Shown in pieces: positions 50,715 to 62,091 of a stretch of 64,000 bases of DNA. The notes beneath the pieces are model-generated. The model saw only the letters and a program-made list of their open reading frames with translations, was not told the DNA's origin and ran no database searches. The DNA lies in contig NZ_JJMN01000018.1 in assembly GCF_000696385.1 (NCBI RefSeq), positions 86,233 through 150,232 of the forward strand, in the 5' to 3' direction. This stretch comes from Vibrio metoecus (lineage in GTDB: Bacteria > Pseudomonadota > Gammaproteobacteria > Enterobacterales > Vibrionaceae). Position numbers and translations under genes: made by a program. Every line of letters starts with the position of its first letter. The stretch's first letter is position 1.

Positions 50715-51602
50715 TTAGGAAAATAATCCTGAAGATAGGTATCGATCGCCACGATCACAAATGATGGCAACCACGACTGAACCGGGATTTTGCTGAGCGA
50801 TTTGCAAAGCGGCAAACACGGCTCCGCCAGAGCTGACGCCGGCGCAAATTCCTTCTTCACGCGCAAGGGCGCGTGCGGTCTGTTCGGCGTCAGTTTGAGT
50901 CACGTCCAGCACCTGATCGACTCGTGCAGCATCAAAAATGCCGGGGAGGTAGGCTTGCGGCCAACGGCGAATACCGGGAATTGCACTGCCTTCAGCGGGT
51001 TGTAAGCCGATGATCTGGATCTGCGGATTTTGTTGCTTCAGATAACGAGAGACGCCCATGATGGTGCCTGTGGTGCCCATGCTCGAAACAAAATGGGTGA
51101 TTTTACCTTGGCTTTGCTGCCAGATTTCCGGCCCGGTTGAGCGATAATGCGCGTCAGGGTTATCCAAGTTATTGAATTGATCCAATACCTTGCCTTTACC
51201 TTCTTGCTGCATTTGTAACGCTAAATCGCGCGCGCCTTCCATCCCTTGTTCTTTGCTGACCAAAATCAGCTCAGCGCCATACGCGCGCATCGAATCTTTG
51301 CGCTCTTGAGTGGCGTTATCGGGCATGATCAGAATCATCTTGTAGCCTTTGATGGCGGCTGCCATAGCCAACGCTATGCCAGTATTACCACTGGTGGCTT
51401 CAATAATGGTATCGCCGGGCTGCAAACTGCCGCGCGCTTCGGCTTGCACAATCATATTAAGGGCTGGTCTATCTTTCACGGAACCCGCTGGATTATTGCC
51501 TTCGAGCTTTACCAATACCGTAGAGCGGCCTGCATTGAGGCGCTGTAAACGCACCAAGGGCGTTTGACCTACATAATCTTCAAGAGTGGGGAAATCAGAC
51601 AC
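50715..51602 (-). CDS. cysM: Cysteine synthase B (CysM)
   Basis: A PLP-dependent enzyme making cysteine from O-acetylserine and sulfide or thiosulfate. The 295-residue protein has the PLP-lysine in NNPAGSVKDRPALN, EATSGNTGIALAMA, and SSMGTTGTIMGVSRYLK for PLP phosphate binding. The start is GTG 51602 with AAGGAT upstream. It is divergent from the sulfate transporter operon, so the two are probably co-regulated. Confidence 0.94.
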   Translation of the reverse strand: MSDFPTLEDYVGQTPLVRLQRLNAGRSTVLVKLEGNNPAGSVKDRPALNMIVQAEARGSLQPGDTIIEATSGNTGIALAMAAAIKGYKMILIMPDNATQERKDSMRAYGAELILVSKEQGMEGARDLALQMQQEGKGKVLDQFNNLDNPDAHYRSTGPEIWQQSQGKITHFVSSMGTTGTIMGVSRYLKQQNPQIQIIGLQPAEGSAIPGIRRWPQAYLPGIFDAARVDQVLDVTQTDAEQTARALAREEGICAGVSSGGAVFAALQIAQQNPGSVVVAIICDRGDRYLSSGLFS

Positions 51603-51747
51603 AGGGCGATCCTTCTATTCTAATAGTGGCAACCGATAAAGCTTCTGTTGATTGACGGCGCAAGCGTAAGACGACTCTTTGCAAGCGGCGTTATTTTCAT
51701 GTCAGCAGTATAAGAACGACTTTATCTTCGGCATACAATTTATTGCT

Positions 51748-51792
51748 AGAAATTATTCCAAAACGTTCTATTAATGTTCTTTTTTATAAACG
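51748..51792 (+). promoter_or_regulatory. Possible CysB-type site upstream of the sulfate transporter
   Basis: ATTATTCC is followed by ACGTTCTATTAATGTTCT, giving two GTTCT repeats 6 bases apart, in the gap between cysM and sbp. CysB operators are degenerate AT-rich pairs, so this is only a candidate. Confidence 0.3.
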
Positions 51793-51859
51793 ATTTTCCT
51801 CATAATCTAGCAGCATAAAGGAAGCCATCTTGGCACTTGTGATTCTGGAGTAGAACAAC

Positions 51860-52861
51860 ATGAACCGAATTAAATCGACATTAACAGCGTTACTGCTAGC
51901 AGGCTCGTTCCAAGCCTCTGCGGCCGATCAAACCATTCTCAACTCATCTTATGATATTGCTCGTGAGCTGTTTGTGGCTTACAACCCTGTGTTTGCTGAG
52001 CATTGGCAACAAAAAACAGGGAAGACGGTCGAAATTAAACAGTCGCACGCTGGATCATCGGCTCAAGCGCGTTCTATTCTGCAAGGCCTAGCGGCAGATG
52101 TGGTGACGTTTAACCAAGTGACCGATGTGCAAATTCTGCACGACAAAGGCAAGCTGATCCCAGCAAACTGGCAAACCCTGCTACCAAACGCAAGCTCGCC
52201 TTATTACTCCACCACCGCATTTTTGGTGCGCAAAGGCAACCCAAAGAACATCCAAGATTGGAGTGATTTGGTACGTGATGATGTGAAAAGTGTGTTCCCG
52301 AACCCGAAAACCTCAGGTAATGCGCGTTACACCTACTTGGCAGCGCTAGGCTTTGCACAAAAACAATTTGGTCAGGATAACCAAGCGCAGCAAGATGAGT
52401 TTTTGAAGAAGTTTCTGGCTAACGTCGCGGTATTTGATACTGGCGGTCGTGGTGCAACCACATCATTCGTTGAGCGTGGGATTGGCGATGTGCTGATCAC
52501 CTTTGAATCGGAAGTGAATAACATTCGTCAGCAATACGGTGCGGATGATTACCAAGTCGTCGTGCCGAAAACCTCGATTTTGGCTGAATTCCCTGTCGCG
52601 GTAGTGGAGAAAGTGGCAAAACGTAATGGGACTTATGATGTGGCGACCGAATACGTTTCATACCTGTACAGTGAGCCAGCACAGCGTTTGCTTGCAGAAT
52701 TTAACTACCGTGTGCACGATGCCAAGGTACAAGCTGAGTTTGCTGAGCGTTTTCCCGCCGTTGAATTGCTGACTGTGGAAGGGATCGCCGGTGGTTGGGA
52801 ACAAGCGATGAAAACCCAGTTCGCCAATGGGGCTAAATTGGATCAACTGCTGCGCCGCTAA
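51860..52861 (+). CDS. sbp: Periplasmic sulfate-binding protein
   Basis: The substrate-binding subunit of the sulfate ABC importer, 333 residues, with a signal peptide ([20 protein letters not shown], cleaved near AAD). The sulfate-binding fold is seen in [38 protein letters not shown] and [20 protein letters not shown]. It could equally be named cysP for thiosulfate. It heads the operon with cysT, cysW and cysA. Confidence 0.93.
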   Translation: MNRIKSTLTALLLAGSFQASAADQTILNSSYDIARELFVAYNPVFAEHWQQKTGKTVEIKQSHAGSSAQARSILQGLAADVVTFNQVTDVQILHDKGKLIPANWQTLLPNASSPYYSTTAFLVRKGNPKNIQDWSDLVRDDVKSVFPNPKTSGNARYTYLAALGFAQKQFGQDNQAQQDEFLKKFLANVAVFDTGGRGATTSFVERGIGDVLITFESEVNNIRQQYGADDYQVVVPKTSILAEFPVAVVEKVAKRNGTYDVATEYVSYLYSEPAQRLLAEFNYRVHDAKVQAEFAERFPAVELLTVEGIAGGWEQAMKTQFANGAKLDQLLRR

Positions 52862-52937
52862 TCTTGTCTGACATTTCTCTAGGTTGCCCAATGGATGGGC
52901 AACCTTAATTCCACCCTGATGTATCGAAAGAGGTTTT

Positions 52938-53789
52938 ATGGGTCAAACGCTTGCACACTCTCGCCCGCACCAGCAACGGGTTTTACCCGGTTTTGCGTTG
53001 AGCCTCGGTGTCTCTTTGCTGTTTGTCAGCTTGATCCTGCTGCTGCCTGCCACTGGGCTTATCATGCAGACCAGCAACATGACCTTTAGCGAGTATTGGC
53101 AAGTGATTGCCGACCCTCGTGTGGTGGCAAGTTATAAAGTGACGGTTGGCTCGGCCTTGATTGCTTCACTGTTTAATGGCTTGTTTGGTTTGCTGCTTGC
53201 TTGGGTGTTGGTGCGTTACACTTTTCCCGGCAAACGTATTCTTGATGCGCTGGTCGATCTTCCTTTTGCGCTGCCCACCGCGGTGGCTGGGATTACCTTG
53301 GCAACGCTGTATTCGGCCAATGGCTGGATTGGTAGTGTACTTGCCGAGTTAGGCATCAAGGTCGCTTATACGCCACTTGGTATTATTGTGGCGATGGCTT
53401 TTACCAGTATTCCCTTTGTGGTGCGCACGGTTCAGCCTGTGTTAGAAGAAATTTCCCGTGAGGAAGAAGAAGCGGGCATGACGTTAGGCGCATCCGACGC
53501 TGCTGTGTTTTGGAAAGTGATTCTTCCTTCACTCAAACCCGCTTTATTGGTCGGAACGGCCTTATCTTTTACGCGCAGTTTAGGGGAATTTGGAGCGGTG
53601 ATCTTTATTGCCGGCAACATGCCTTACATCAGCGAAATTACCTCGTTAATGATCTTCGTACGTCTGCAAGAGTTTGATTTCCCAGCGGCGAGTGCCATTG
53701 CCTCGGTTGTACTGCTGACCTCACTTTTGTTACTGCTGATGATTAACCTCTGGCAAGGCGCTTATCTGCGTCGCATTCACGGACGATAG
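52938..53789 (+). CDS. cysT: Sulfate ABC transporter permease CysT (CysU)
   Basis: An inner-membrane permease of the sulfate/thiosulfate importer, 283 residues with about six membrane helices. The conserved ABC-permease EAA loop is EEAGMTLGASDAAVFWKVIL near residue 180. It is the second gene of the operon and is 10 bases upstream of cysW. Confidence 0.94.
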   Translation: MGQTLAHSRPHQQRVLPGFALSLGVSLLFVSLILLLPATGLIMQTSNMTFSEYWQVIADPRVVASYKVTVGSALIASLFNGLFGLLLAWVLVRYTFPGKRILDALVDLPFALPTAVAGITLATLYSANGWIGSVLAELGIKVAYTPLGIIVAMAFTSIPFVVRTVQPVLEEISREEEEAGMTLGASDAAVFWKVILPSLKPALLVGTALSFTRSLGEFGAVIFIAGNMPYISEITSLMIFVRLQEFDFPAASAIASVVLLTSLLLLLMINLWQGAYLRRIHGR

Positions 53790-53799
53790 GAATCAGTTT

Positions 53800-54663
53800 A
53801 TGGCACATTCTCAGCCTTTACGTGTCGGTGAAAAGCCGTGGGTGAAATGGAGTTTGATCGCATTGGCTTTGTTATTGGTGGCCGTGTTGCTGCTGATCCC
53901 ACTGCTGAGCATTTTCCAACAAGCGTTTGCCAACGGCATTGGCGCTTATTTTAGTTACTTTAATGACCCCGATACGCGCCACGCGATTGGGTTAACGCTG
54001 GTGGTGGCGCTACTGACAGTGCCAATCAATCTGGTGTTTGGTGTGCTGCTCTCTTGGCTAGTGACCCGCTTTGAATTTGTTGGTCGCAAGTTTTTGATCA
54101 CCTTGATTGATATTCCGTTCGCTGTTTCTCCGGTGGTGGCGGGGCTACTTTATCTGCTGCTCTATGGCACCAGTGGCTGGTTGGGCGAATGGTTGTATGA
54201 GCGCGATCTGCAAATCATGTTTGCTTGGCCGGGCATTGTACTAGTGACCGTGTTTGTGACCTGTCCGTTTGTGGCGCGTGAGCTAATTCCACTTATGCAG
54301 CAGCAAGGACGTTCGGATGAAGAAGCCGCGGTGATTTTGGGCGCATCATGGTGGCAACTGTTTCGCCGAGTCACTCTGCCTAACATTAAGTGGGCGCTGA
54401 TTTATGGCGTGATCCTCACCAATGCTCGCGCGGTGGGAGAGTTTGGCGCTGTAGCCGTGGTTTCAGGCAATATTCGTGGTGAAACCAATACCTTACCTTT
54501 GCATGTACAGCTTCTGTACGAGGATTATCAGTCGCAAGCGGCCTTTGCTAGCGCTTCACTACTGGCGTTTATCGCCCTATTAACACTATTACTGAAAGCT
54601 TTGGTCGAGTGGCGTCAAGAGCGCCTTCAGGCGGTCGAGCATAATGAGCAGGGAACCTTATGA
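53800..54663 (+). CDS. cysW: Sulfate ABC transporter permease CysW
   Basis: The partner permease of CysT, 287 residues, with the EAA loop [20 protein letters not shown]. It overlaps cysA by four bases (ATGA), so translation is coupled. Confidence 0.94.
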   Translation: MAHSQPLRVGEKPWVKWSLIALALLLVAVLLLIPLLSIFQQAFANGIGAYFSYFNDPDTRHAIGLTLVVALLTVPINLVFGVLLSWLVTRFEFVGRKFLITLIDIPFAVSPVVAGLLYLLLYGTSGWLGEWLYERDLQIMFAWPGIVLVTVFVTCPFVARELIPLMQQQGRSDEEAAVILGASWWQLFRRVTLPNIKWALIYGVILTNARAVGEFGAVAVVSGNIRGETNTLPLHVQLLYEDYQSQAAFASASLLAFIALLTLLLKALVEWRQERLQAVEHNEQGTL

Positions 54664-55790
54664 GCATTCGTCTAGATAATATCTCTAAACATTTTGGCCA
54701 GTTTCAGGCGCTTGCCCCGCTTTCTCTCAAGATTGAAGATGGTGAAATGATTGGTTTGTTGGGGCCATCTGGCTCCGGAAAAACCACTTTGCTGCGCATT
54801 ATTGCCGGTTTGGAAGGGGCGGATTCTGGTACGATTCATTTTCGAAATCGTGACGTAACCAACGTGCATGTGCGCGATCGCCGAGTCGGCTTTGTGTTCC
54901 AAAACTATGCGCTGTTTCGTCATATGACCGTGGCCGATAACGTAGCGTTTGGCTTGCAGGTGATGGAGCGTGCTAAGCGTCCAAATCCGGCGGAAATTCA
55001 AAAGCGCGTGAAGCAACTGCTTGAAATCGTACAACTTGGTCATTTGGCGCATCGTTATCCAGAGCAGCTTTCTGGTGGTCAAAAACAGCGTATTGCGCTG
55101 GCTCGCGCATTGGCGACGCAACCTGAAGTACTACTGTTGGATGAACCGTTTGGCGCTTTGGATGCCAAAGTGCGTAAAGAGCTGCGCCGTTGGCTGCGTA
55201 GTCTGCATGACGAGTTGGGCTTTACCAGCGTGTTTGTGACTCACGATCAGGATGAAGCCTTAGAGCTTTCCGATCGCGTGGTGGTGATGAGCAATGGCCG
55301 CATTGAGCAGATCGACTCGCCGGTTGAGCTGTATGCTCAGCCCAATAGCCGCTTTGTGTTTGATTTCTTTGGGAACGTTAATCAGTTTGCAGGCGAGTGG
55401 CAAAATGGTCAGTGGGTCAATGGCTCTGCTTTTATTCAGCCACCAGAGAGTGATGCCACGCGTCAAAGTGGTTTGCTCTATGTGCGCAGCCATGAGTTGG
55501 CGCTGTCGGATAAAGAGAACAGCCAAGCTTCATTGCCGTTTGAAGTGGTCTCGATTAACCCGGTTGGGGCAGAAGTACGCGTTGAGCTAGCGCCTGTCGG
55601 TTGGCAAAGCCAAGAGTTGTGGGAAGCCAAACTTTCACATCGTTCTCTAAGCGAAAAACGCTTGAGTCGCGGCGATCAAGTCTTCGCCACACCGCAAGTG
55701 GGCTATTTCTTTGCCAGTGAAGGGCAAAGTAGCCCGAGCGTCCTACGTTGGCCATTCTTGGCTCCGGGTAGCTTGATGTTTGAAATCTGA
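54660..55790 (+). CDS. cysA: Sulfate/thiosulfate ABC transporter ATPase CysA
   Basis: The ATPase that powers sulfate import, 376 residues. Walker A is [11 protein letters not shown] near residue 35, the ABC signature is [16 protein letters not shown], and Walker B is [12 protein letters not shown]. The C-terminal extension beyond the ATPase domain is probably regulatory (TOBE-like). It is the last gene of the operon. Confidence 0.95.
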   Translation: MSIRLDNISKHFGQFQALAPLSLKIEDGEMIGLLGPSGSGKTTLLRIIAGLEGADSGTIHFRNRDVTNVHVRDRRVGFVFQNYALFRHMTVADNVAFGLQVMERAKRPNPAEIQKRVKQLLEIVQLGHLAHRYPEQLSGGQKQRIALARALATQPEVLLLDEPFGALDAKVRKELRRWLRSLHDELGFTSVFVTHDQDEALELSDRVVVMSNGRIEQIDSPVELYAQPNSRFVFDFFGNVNQFAGEWQNGQWVNGSAFIQPPESDATRQSGLLYVRSHELALSDKENSQASLPFEVVSINPVGAEVRVELAPVGWQSQELWEAKLSHRSLSEKRLSRGDQVFATPQVGYFFASEGQSSPSVLRWPFLAPGSLMFEI

Positions 55791-55795
55791 TTGAG

Positions 55796-55828
55796 AGGAG
55801 TGCCCAAAGGCACTCTTTGTTTTTATGA
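55796..55828 (+). terminator. Terminator after cysA
   Basis: AGGAGTGCC-CAAA-GGCACTCT followed by TTGTTTTTAT. Confidence 0.8.
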
Positions 55829-55923
55829 GGATTGCAATTCCTTCTTAATCCGGTAGCTTTGCTGATGTTTTTTACCCAATAACATGCAAATTTTGTGAAA
55901 AAGCAAACCTGAAGGGGGAAAGT

Positions 55924-56775
55924 ATGGCGCAATTAATGTTAACGATTGGGCTTCCTATCGCGCTCGCTTGGATGATGTTTTGTGTCGGTATTACCTTGTC
56001 AGTGGCAGATTTCAAACGGGTGAGTGAATACCCAGGCAAAATTGCCCTTGGGCTTACTGCGCAGCTGATTGGGTTACCGCTAATTGCTTATCTGCTGATT
56101 CATACTTTTGCTCTGCCAGAAGTGGTGGCTGTTGGATTGTGGATTTTAGCCTTGGCTCCGGGTGGGGCATCATCAAATGCGATTAGCCATTTAGCGGGAG
56201 GGGATGCCGCACTTTCGATCACGATGACGGCAGTGAGTAGCTTAATTATTCCTTTTAGTTTGCCGTTGCTATTACCTCTGGTGCTAACGGAAGTTTCTAC
56301 GGTTATTCCTTTAAAAACTGCCATCTTACAGCTGATGGTCGTGACTCTGTTGCCCGTCACGTTGGGCATGTTGTTACACCATTTTTGCAAAGGTGAGCGC
56401 TTTCACCAGTTCTCGGCATTCGCTGGAAAAACGGCGTTGTGGGCATTGTTCTTTACCGTTGCCGTGACTCTGGCGGCGAATACTGCCGTTTTTACACAGC
56501 TATTTTCTATTGCCGCATTAATGGTACTGCTGCTTTGCCTGTTAGGCATGGGGCTTGGGGTGGTTTGCGCTAAGCTTCTCTCTGGTGATGCGAAGCTAAC
56601 CAAAACTTTTGCAATAGAAGTGGGGATACAAAATGCGGGCACGGCAATTTTTGTGGCGATTGTCCAACTTCAGCAACCGGAATTGGCATTAACGCCTTTA
56701 TTGTATGGTGTGCTGATGAATCTTCCTGCAGTCATGTTAATAGCATGGAATAAACAAAAAACAGTGAAAGCCTAA
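55924..56775 (+). CDS. Bile acid:sodium symporter (BASS) family membrane protein
   Basis: A polytopic membrane protein of 283 residues with about eight to nine predicted transmembrane segments. It has the BASS motif ALAPGGASSNAISHLAGGDA near residue 80 and the Na-binding VGIQNAGTAIFVAI near residue 235. The substrate cannot be inferred; bacterial relatives also move pantoate and other organic acids. It is a single-gene unit between cysA and pncC. Confidence 0.82.
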   Translation: MAQLMLTIGLPIALAWMMFCVGITLSVADFKRVSEYPGKIALGLTAQLIGLPLIAYLLIHTFALPEVVAVGLWILALAPGGASSNAISHLAGGDAALSITMTAVSSLIIPFSLPLLLPLVLTEVSTVIPLKTAILQLMVVTLLPVTLGMLLHHFCKGERFHQFSAFAGKTALWALFFTVAVTLAANTAVFTQLFSIAALMVLLLCLLGMGLGVVCAKLLSGDAKLTKTFAIEVGIQNAGTAIFVAIVQLQQPELALTPLLYGVLMNLPAVMLIAWNKQKTVKA

Positions 56776-56838
56776 GTGTGTGTTTTGGGCCAATTCTAAA
56801 TCCGCGTTAGTGATGCTAAATAGACGAGAAAACTGAGC

Positions 56839-57345
56839 ATGAGAACACCATTATTAATGAGTCAACAGTTAGGACTCTTACTCGCCAAGCAGCAGCAGAT
56901 CCTGACCACGGCGGAATCTTGCACCGGTGGTGGTGTGGCTTACTGGGTGACAGAAGTGGCCGGAAGCTCTGCATGGTTTGATCGCAGCTTTGTGACTTAC
57001 AGTAATGAAGCCAAACAAGAGATGATCGGCGTTCGAGAAGCAACATTACAACAATTTGGTGCAGTTTCTGAACAGACCGTTGAAGAGATGGCGCTCGGCG
57101 CACTTTTGCATTCAAGGGCTACGCTGGCGGCAGCTATTAGCGGCATTGCTGGCCCCGGTGGTGGTAGCGCAGAAAAGCCGGTCGGCACCGTCTGTTTTGG
57201 TTTTGCTAGCGTACAAGGTTGGCTCAAGATAGAAACGTGCCACTTTACAGGTGATCGCGAACAGGTGCGTCAGCAAGCCATCGAACATGTGTTGCAAAGC
57301 CTAATCCAGCACCTTACTTTGCGTGACGCTCAAAACGTTAACTGA
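56839..57345 (+). CDS. pncC: Nicotinamide-nucleotide amidase PncC (CinA C-terminal domain)
   Basis: PncC deamidates NMN to nicotinic-acid mononucleotide for NAD recycling. The 168-residue protein starts at ATG 56839. It has [17 protein letters not shown] (nucleophilic Ser) and [20 protein letters not shown]. It is the short stand-alone form, without the N-terminal MoeA-like domain of CinA. Its position immediately upstream of recA is conserved. Confidence 0.92.
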   Translation: MRTPLLMSQQLGLLLAKQQQILTTAESCTGGGVAYWVTEVAGSSAWFDRSFVTYSNEAKQEMIGVREATLQQFGAVSEQTVEEMALGALLHSRATLAAAISGIAGPGGGSAEKPVGTVCFGFASVQGWLKIETCHFTGDREQVRQQAIEHVLQSLIQHLTLRDAQNVN

Positions 57346-57375
57346 GCCAAACTTTTTTCTATACAGGGGTGGACA

Positions 57376-57391
57376 CTGTACAAATCAACAG
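57376..57391 (+). promoter_or_regulatory. LexA (SOS) box upstream of recA
   Basis: CTGTACAAATCAACAG fits CTGT-N8-ACAG exactly. It lies about 88 bases before the recA start and should bind LexA, making recA SOS-inducible. Confidence 0.9.
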
Positions 57392-57478
57392 TATAATGAG
57401 CCCCAACATGACAAATCAGCGTCGACCCGATTTCGACACAATTACCTATCACCTGAGAGTGACTATCCGGAGAGAGTA

Positions 57479-58543
57479 ATGGACGAGAATAAACAGAAGG
57501 CACTTGCGGCCGCCCTCGGTCAAATTGAAAAGCAATTTGGTAAAGGTTCCATCATGCGCCTAGGCGACAACCGCGCGATGGATGTAGAAACCATCTCGAC
57601 CGGTTCTCTGTCTCTGGATATTGCGTTGGGTGCAGGTGGTCTGCCAATGGGGCGTATCGTTGAGATCTTCGGCCCTGAATCTTCGGGTAAAACAACACTG
57701 ACTCTGGAACTGATTGCTGCTGCGCAACGTGAAGGTAAAACCTGTGCGTTTATTGATGCAGAGCACGCGCTGGATCCGGTTTATGCCAAGAAGCTGGGCG
57801 TGAATATCGATGAGCTACTGGTATCTCAGCCAGATACCGGCGAGCAAGCACTGGAAATCTGTGATGCTCTGGCTCGCTCTGGTGCGGTTGACGTCATCGT
57901 GGTTGACTCAGTAGCGGCTTTGACACCAAAAGCGGAAATTGAAGGCGAAATGGGCGATAGCCACATGGGCCTGCAAGCGCGTATGTTGTCGCAAGCAATG
58001 CGTAAACTGACGGGTAACCTCAAGCAATCCAACTGTATGTGTATCTTCATCAACCAAATTCGTATGAAGATTGGTGTGATGTTTGGTAACCCAGAAACGA
58101 CCACTGGCGGTAACGCACTGAAATTCTACGCTTCTGTCCGTCTTGATATTCGTCGTACTGGCGCAATCAAAGAAGGCGAAGAAGTGGTGGGTAACGAAAC
58201 TCGCATCAAGGTAGTGAAGAACAAGATTGCGGCACCGTTTAAAGAAGCCAACACTCAAATTATGTATGGCCAAGGTTTCAACCGCGAAGGCGAGCTAATC
58301 GATCTTGGTGTGAAGCATAAAATGGTTGAAAAATCAGGTGCTTGGTATAGCTATAACGGCGATAAAATCGGCCAAGGCAAAGCGAATGCGTGCAAGTACC
58401 TGAAAGAAAATACAGAAATTGCTAAAACGTTAGACAAAAAACTGCGTGAAATGCTGCTTAACCCAGAGAACATGCAACTGACTGGTGAAACGGCTTCTGC
58501 CGCTGATGATGTCGAATTTGGCGCAGTACCAGAAGAGTTTTAA
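57479..58543 (+). CDS. recA: Recombinase RecA
   Basis: RecA drives homologous recombination and LexA self-cleavage. The 354-residue protein starts [20 protein letters not shown]. Walker A GPESSGKT is at 65-72, Walker B is in [14 protein letters not shown], and [16 protein letters not shown] is the L2-adjacent DNA-binding loop. ATG 57479 fits the family; the open frame 52 codons upstream is not used. The SOS box upstream supports regulation. Confidence 0.98.
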   Translation: MDENKQKALAAALGQIEKQFGKGSIMRLGDNRAMDVETISTGSLSLDIALGAGGLPMGRIVEIFGPESSGKTTLTLELIAAAQREGKTCAFIDAEHALDPVYAKKLGVNIDELLVSQPDTGEQALEICDALARSGAVDVIVVDSVAALTPKAEIEGEMGDSHMGLQARMLSQAMRKLTGNLKQSNCMCIFINQIRMKIGVMFGNPETTTGGNALKFYASVRLDIRRTGAIKEGEEVVGNETRIKVVKNKIAAPFKEANTQIMYGQGFNREGELIDLGVKHKMVEKSGAWYSYNGDKIGQGKANACKYLKENTEIAKTLDKKLREMLLNPENMQLTGETASAADDVEFGAVPEEF

Positions 58544-58594
58544 TCGACTGGCTGAACTCAGAGAGTTTCAGCGTCTAATAAGTATCGATTTTAT

Positions 58595-58623
58595 GAAGCC
58601 CTGCAATGCAGGGCTTCTTTTTG
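58595..58623 (+). terminator. Terminator between recA and recX
   Basis: GAAGCCCTGC-AAT-GCAGGGCTTC followed by TTTTT, a strong terminator. recX is therefore mostly expressed by read-through or from its own promoter. Confidence 0.88.
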
Positions 58624-58674
58624 GCTGCCAATTTAGTGAATCAAAACTCACCGTTAGCCTAACAGGAGAATTCC

Positions 58675-59133
58675 ATGAGTCTCGACTTAACGGCTTGCCG
58701 ACAAAGCGCTCTGCAACTGCTTAGCCGCCGTGATCATAGCGAGTATGAGTTACACCAAAAGCTAACGCTTAAAGGGCATGTCCATGAGGTCGTGGATGAA
58801 GTGGTGAAATATTGTTTAGAGTTAGGGTATTTAAGTGATGTTCGCTACACCGCAAGTCAAGCGCGGCAAATGGTGCATAAAGGGTATGGTGAGCAGCGTT
58901 TGCGCCAACAGCTCAAAGAGAAACGAGTGGCGGAAGCGGTGATTGAACAAGTGCTCGCAGAACAAACGATCGATTGGTTTGAGCTAGCAAAAGAAGTGGC
59001 ACACAAGAAATTCAAAGCCGGGATAAGCTTCGAACGCTCACAATACGCCAAGCAAGTTCGTTATTTGCAGTACCGTGGCTTCAACTTTGACCAAATACGA
59101 TACGCACTTCAAGCCAGTGAGAGCGATCAGTAA
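58675..59133 (+). CDS. recX: RecA regulator RecX
   Basis: RecX inhibits RecA filament extension. The 152-residue protein starts MSLDLTACRQSALQLLSRRD and has repeated three-helix units, with SRRDHSEYELHQKLTLKGH and VKYCLELGYLSDVRYTASQA. It is 131 bases downstream of recA and separated by a strong terminator, as in E. coli. Confidence 0.94.
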   Translation: MSLDLTACRQSALQLLSRRDHSEYELHQKLTLKGHVHEVVDEVVKYCLELGYLSDVRYTASQARQMVHKGYGEQRLRQQLKEKRVAEAVIEQVLAEQTIDWFELAKEVAHKKFKAGISFERSQYAKQVRYLQYRGFNFDQIRYALQASESDQ

Positions 59134-59305
59134 TCGCTTTCCCCCTCTATATTCCCCTTGTTAATCCCGATCTAGATTTTATTCATTTGGGTTGAGCTGT
59201 CGCTCGACACACATTCAGTTCGTTAAAGAGAAGAAACTAGGCGAACTCTTATCCTTGCTTTACAATAGCGCAAAATTCTAACTTGAGTATTTCAGGAAGA
59301 GCTGC

Positions 59306-61888
59306 ATGTTTATGAGCACGGATGAGGTGCGCCGCGCGTTCCTCTCATTCTTTGAAAGCAAAGGTCACCAAATTGTAGAAAGTTCTTCTCTGGTGCCTGC
59401 TAACGATCCGACCCTGCTGTTTACCAACGCAGGGATGAACCAATTTAAAGACTGTTTCTTGGGCTTGGAAAAGCGCGCCTACACTCGCGCTACCACAGCT
59501 CAACGTTGTGTCCGCGCAGGCGGTAAGCACAACGACCTAGAAAACGTCGGTTTCACCGCGCGTCACCACACTTTCTTCGAAATGCTGGGTAACTTCAGCT
59601 TCGGTGACTATTTCAAAGAAGATGCGATCCAGTATGCATGGGAGTTTCTGACTGACGTTTTGCAACTGCCGAAAGAACGCTTGTTGGTCACGGTTTATGA
59701 AACCGATGATGAAGCCTTTGATATTTGGAATAAAAAAGTCGGCATTCCTGCTGACCGCATTATTCGTATCGGCGATAAAAAAGGTGGCAAGAAGTTTGAT
59801 TCTGACAACTTCTGGCAGATGGGTGACACCGGTCCTTGCGGCCCATGTACCGAAATCTTTTATGACCACGGCGACCACATTTGGGGGGGACCTCCAGGCT
59901 CGCCTGAAGAAGATGGCGATCGTTTCATCGAGATTTGGAACAACGTTTTCATGCAGTTCAACCGTCATGCAGATGGCACGATGGAGCCATTACCTAAGCC
60001 GTCTGTAGATACGGGCATGGGTATTGAGCGTATCTCTGCGATCATGCAAGGCGTGCACTCAAACTACGAAATCGATGTATTCCAGACTCTGATCAAAGCG
60101 GCAGCGGAAGCGATTGGTTACCAAGACTTGACCAATCAATCACTGCGTGTTGTGGCTGACCACATTCGTTCTTGCGCATTTTTGATCGTTGATGGCGTGA
60201 TGCCGTCGAATGAAGGTCGTGGCTATGTACTGCGCCGTATCATTCGTCGTGCAGTTCGTCATGGCAACAAGCTTGGTGCGCAAGGTGCGTTCTTCCACAA
60301 GCTGGTAGGGCCGCTAGCGGAAGTGATGGGTACCGCGGGTGCTGAGCTGAAAAAGCAGCAAGCCCTGGTTGAAAAAGTCCTTCGCATCGAAGAAGAGAAT
60401 TTTGGTCGTACTCTTGATCGCGGCATGAGCATTCTAAATGACGCGCTGGATCAACTGTCGGGCCAAGTGCTAGACGGTGAAACCGTATTTAAACTGTATG
60501 ATACCTACGGCTTCCCAGCAGATCTAACCAATGATGTTGCGCGTGAACGTGGCTTTAGCATTGATGAGGCCGGTTTTGAAAAAGCGATGGAAGAGCAACG
60601 CCAGCGTGCTCGTGAAGCGGGCCAATTTGGTACTGACTATAACTCGCTGATCAAATCTGCAACCAATACCGAATTCTGCGGTTACACGGCGAGCCGTGGT
60701 CAAAGCGTGGTGCGTGAAATGTTCGTTGAGGGCGCGGAAGTTTCTGCTCTTTCAGCGGGTGATAAAGCGATCATCGTATTGGATAACACGCCATTTTATG
60801 CTGAGTCTGGTGGCCAATGTGGCGATACTGGCGTACTCAAAACCGAAGCGGGTATTTTCCATGTAGAAGACACGCACAAGTTGGGTAACGCAATTGCGCA
60901 TCACGGCATTTTAGCTGAGGGCGTCTTAGCGAAAGGCGATCAGGTAGAAGCGATTGTCGATGAACAGCGTCGCGCTGCAATTTCACTTAACCACTCTGCA
61001 ACTCATTTGCTGCATGCAGCATTACGTAAAGTATTGGGTGAACACGTGGCGCAGAAAGGCTCACTGGTTCGTGCTGAAACACTGCGTTTTGACTTCTCTC
61101 ATCTGGAAGCGATGACCGCTGCAGAGATCAAAGAAGTGGAACGTTTAGTGAACCAAGAAATTCGTCGTAATCATCACATCGAAACCCACATCATGAACAT
61201 TGATGAAGCGAAAGCGAAAGGTGCGATGGCGCTGTTTGGTGAGAAATATGACGACCAAGTTCGTGTGCTCTCAATGGGCGATTTCTCAACTGAGCTGTGT
61301 GGCGGTATCCACGCGAGCAACACGGGAGACATTGGCCTGTTCAAAATCATCTCTGAAGGTGGTATTGCAGCCGGTATTCGCCGTATTGAAGCGGTGACTG
61401 GTGAAGGTGCGCTTGATTATATCGAAGCGCAGCAAGCACAGCATGACGCAAAAGTTGTTGAGATGGCCGCTAAAGCCAAACTGTTAGAGAAAGAAATTCA
61501 GCAACTGAAAGATAAACTGGCGGCTAAAGAGAGCGCTGGCCTTATCAATCAAGTTAAGCAGATCGCCGGTGTGAATGTGTTGGTTGCAGGGTTGAATGGC
61601 GCTGACAACAAAGCACTGCGTGGTATGGTGGACGATCTGAAAAATCAACTTGGCAGCGGCATCATCATGCTAGGCAACGTGGCGGATGGCAAAGTGGGCT
61701 TGATCGCTGGTGTGACTAATGATTTAACAAGCAAAGTCAAAGCCGGTGAGTTGGTCAACATGGTCGCCCTACAAGTCGGTGGTAAAGGCGGTGGTCGCCC
61801 AGATATGGCTCAAGCTGGAGGGACAGATGCTCACGCTCTGCCGTCAGCCTTAGAGTCTGTTGACGCTTGGATTGCCGAGCGTCTATAA
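59306..61888 (+). CDS. alaS: Alanyl-tRNA synthetase
   Basis: AlaRS charges tRNA-Ala and edits mischarged Ser and Gly. The 860-residue protein has the class II catalytic core ([31 protein letters not shown]), the editing-domain zinc motifs [15 protein letters not shown] and [15 protein letters not shown], and the C-Ala domain ending [19 protein letters not shown] 59306 with AGGAAGAG upstream; an in-frame ATG two codons later is also possible. Confidence 0.97.
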   Translation: MFMSTDEVRRAFLSFFESKGHQIVESSSLVPANDPTLLFTNAGMNQFKDCFLGLEKRAYTRATTAQRCVRAGGKHNDLENVGFTARHHTFFEMLGNFSFGDYFKEDAIQYAWEFLTDVLQLPKERLLVTVYETDDEAFDIWNKKVGIPADRIIRIGDKKGGKKFDSDNFWQMGDTGPCGPCTEIFYDHGDHIWGGPPGSPEEDGDRFIEIWNNVFMQFNRHADGTMEPLPKPSVDTGMGIERISAIMQGVHSNYEIDVFQTLIKAAAEAIGYQDLTNQSLRVVADHIRSCAFLIVDGVMPSNEGRGYVLRRIIRRAVRHGNKLGAQGAFFHKLVGPLAEVMGTAGAELKKQQALVEKVLRIEEENFGRTLDRGMSILNDALDQLSGQVLDGETVFKLYDTYGFPADLTNDVARERGFSIDEAGFEKAMEEQRQRAREAGQFGTDYNSLIKSATNTEFCGYTASRGQSVVREMFVEGAEVSALSAGDKAIIVLDNTPFYAESGGQCGDTGVLKTEAGIFHVEDTHKLGNAIAHHGILAEGVLAKGDQVEAIVDEQRRAAISLNHSATHLLHAALRKVLGEHVAQKGSLVRAETLRFDFSHLEAMTAAEIKEVERLVNQEIRRNHHIETHIMNIDEAKAKGAMALFGEKYDDQVRVLSMGDFSTELCGGIHASNTGDIGLFKIISEGGIAAGIRRIEAVTGEGALDYIEAQQAQHDAKVVEMAAKAKLLEKEIQQLKDKLAAKESAGLINQVKQIAGVNVLVAGLNGADNKALRGMVDDLKNQLGSGIIMLGNVADGKVGLIAGVTNDLTSKVKAGELVNMVALQVGGKGGGRPDMAQAGGTDAHALPSALESVDAWIAERL

Positions 61889-61902
61889 CAGCGATAAATA
61901 GT

Positions 61903-61940
61903 TTACGCTCAATCAATATTTGTTGATTGAGCGTAATTTT
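61903..61940 (+). terminator. Terminator after alaS
   Basis: TTACGCTCAATCAA-TATTTG-TTGATTGAGCGTAA, a 14-bp perfect stem followed by TTTTATC. Confidence 0.85.
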
Positions 61941-62091
61941 ATCGAGCAAACCAAGTGGTTTAATTGGCGCAAATAAAGACGAAGCCAATTAGCCGCTTGG
62001 TTTTATTTTAGTAACGATCAAATAGTTTCCGACAAGTATGTCAGAGCATTTTGATCCCGATGAGACTTTGGTCTTGGGAAGGTGAATACTG

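Noticed and set aside
61941..62091. Lysine riboswitch before lysC
   Set aside because: Only about 150 bases remain after the alaS terminator and I see no L-box-like layout.
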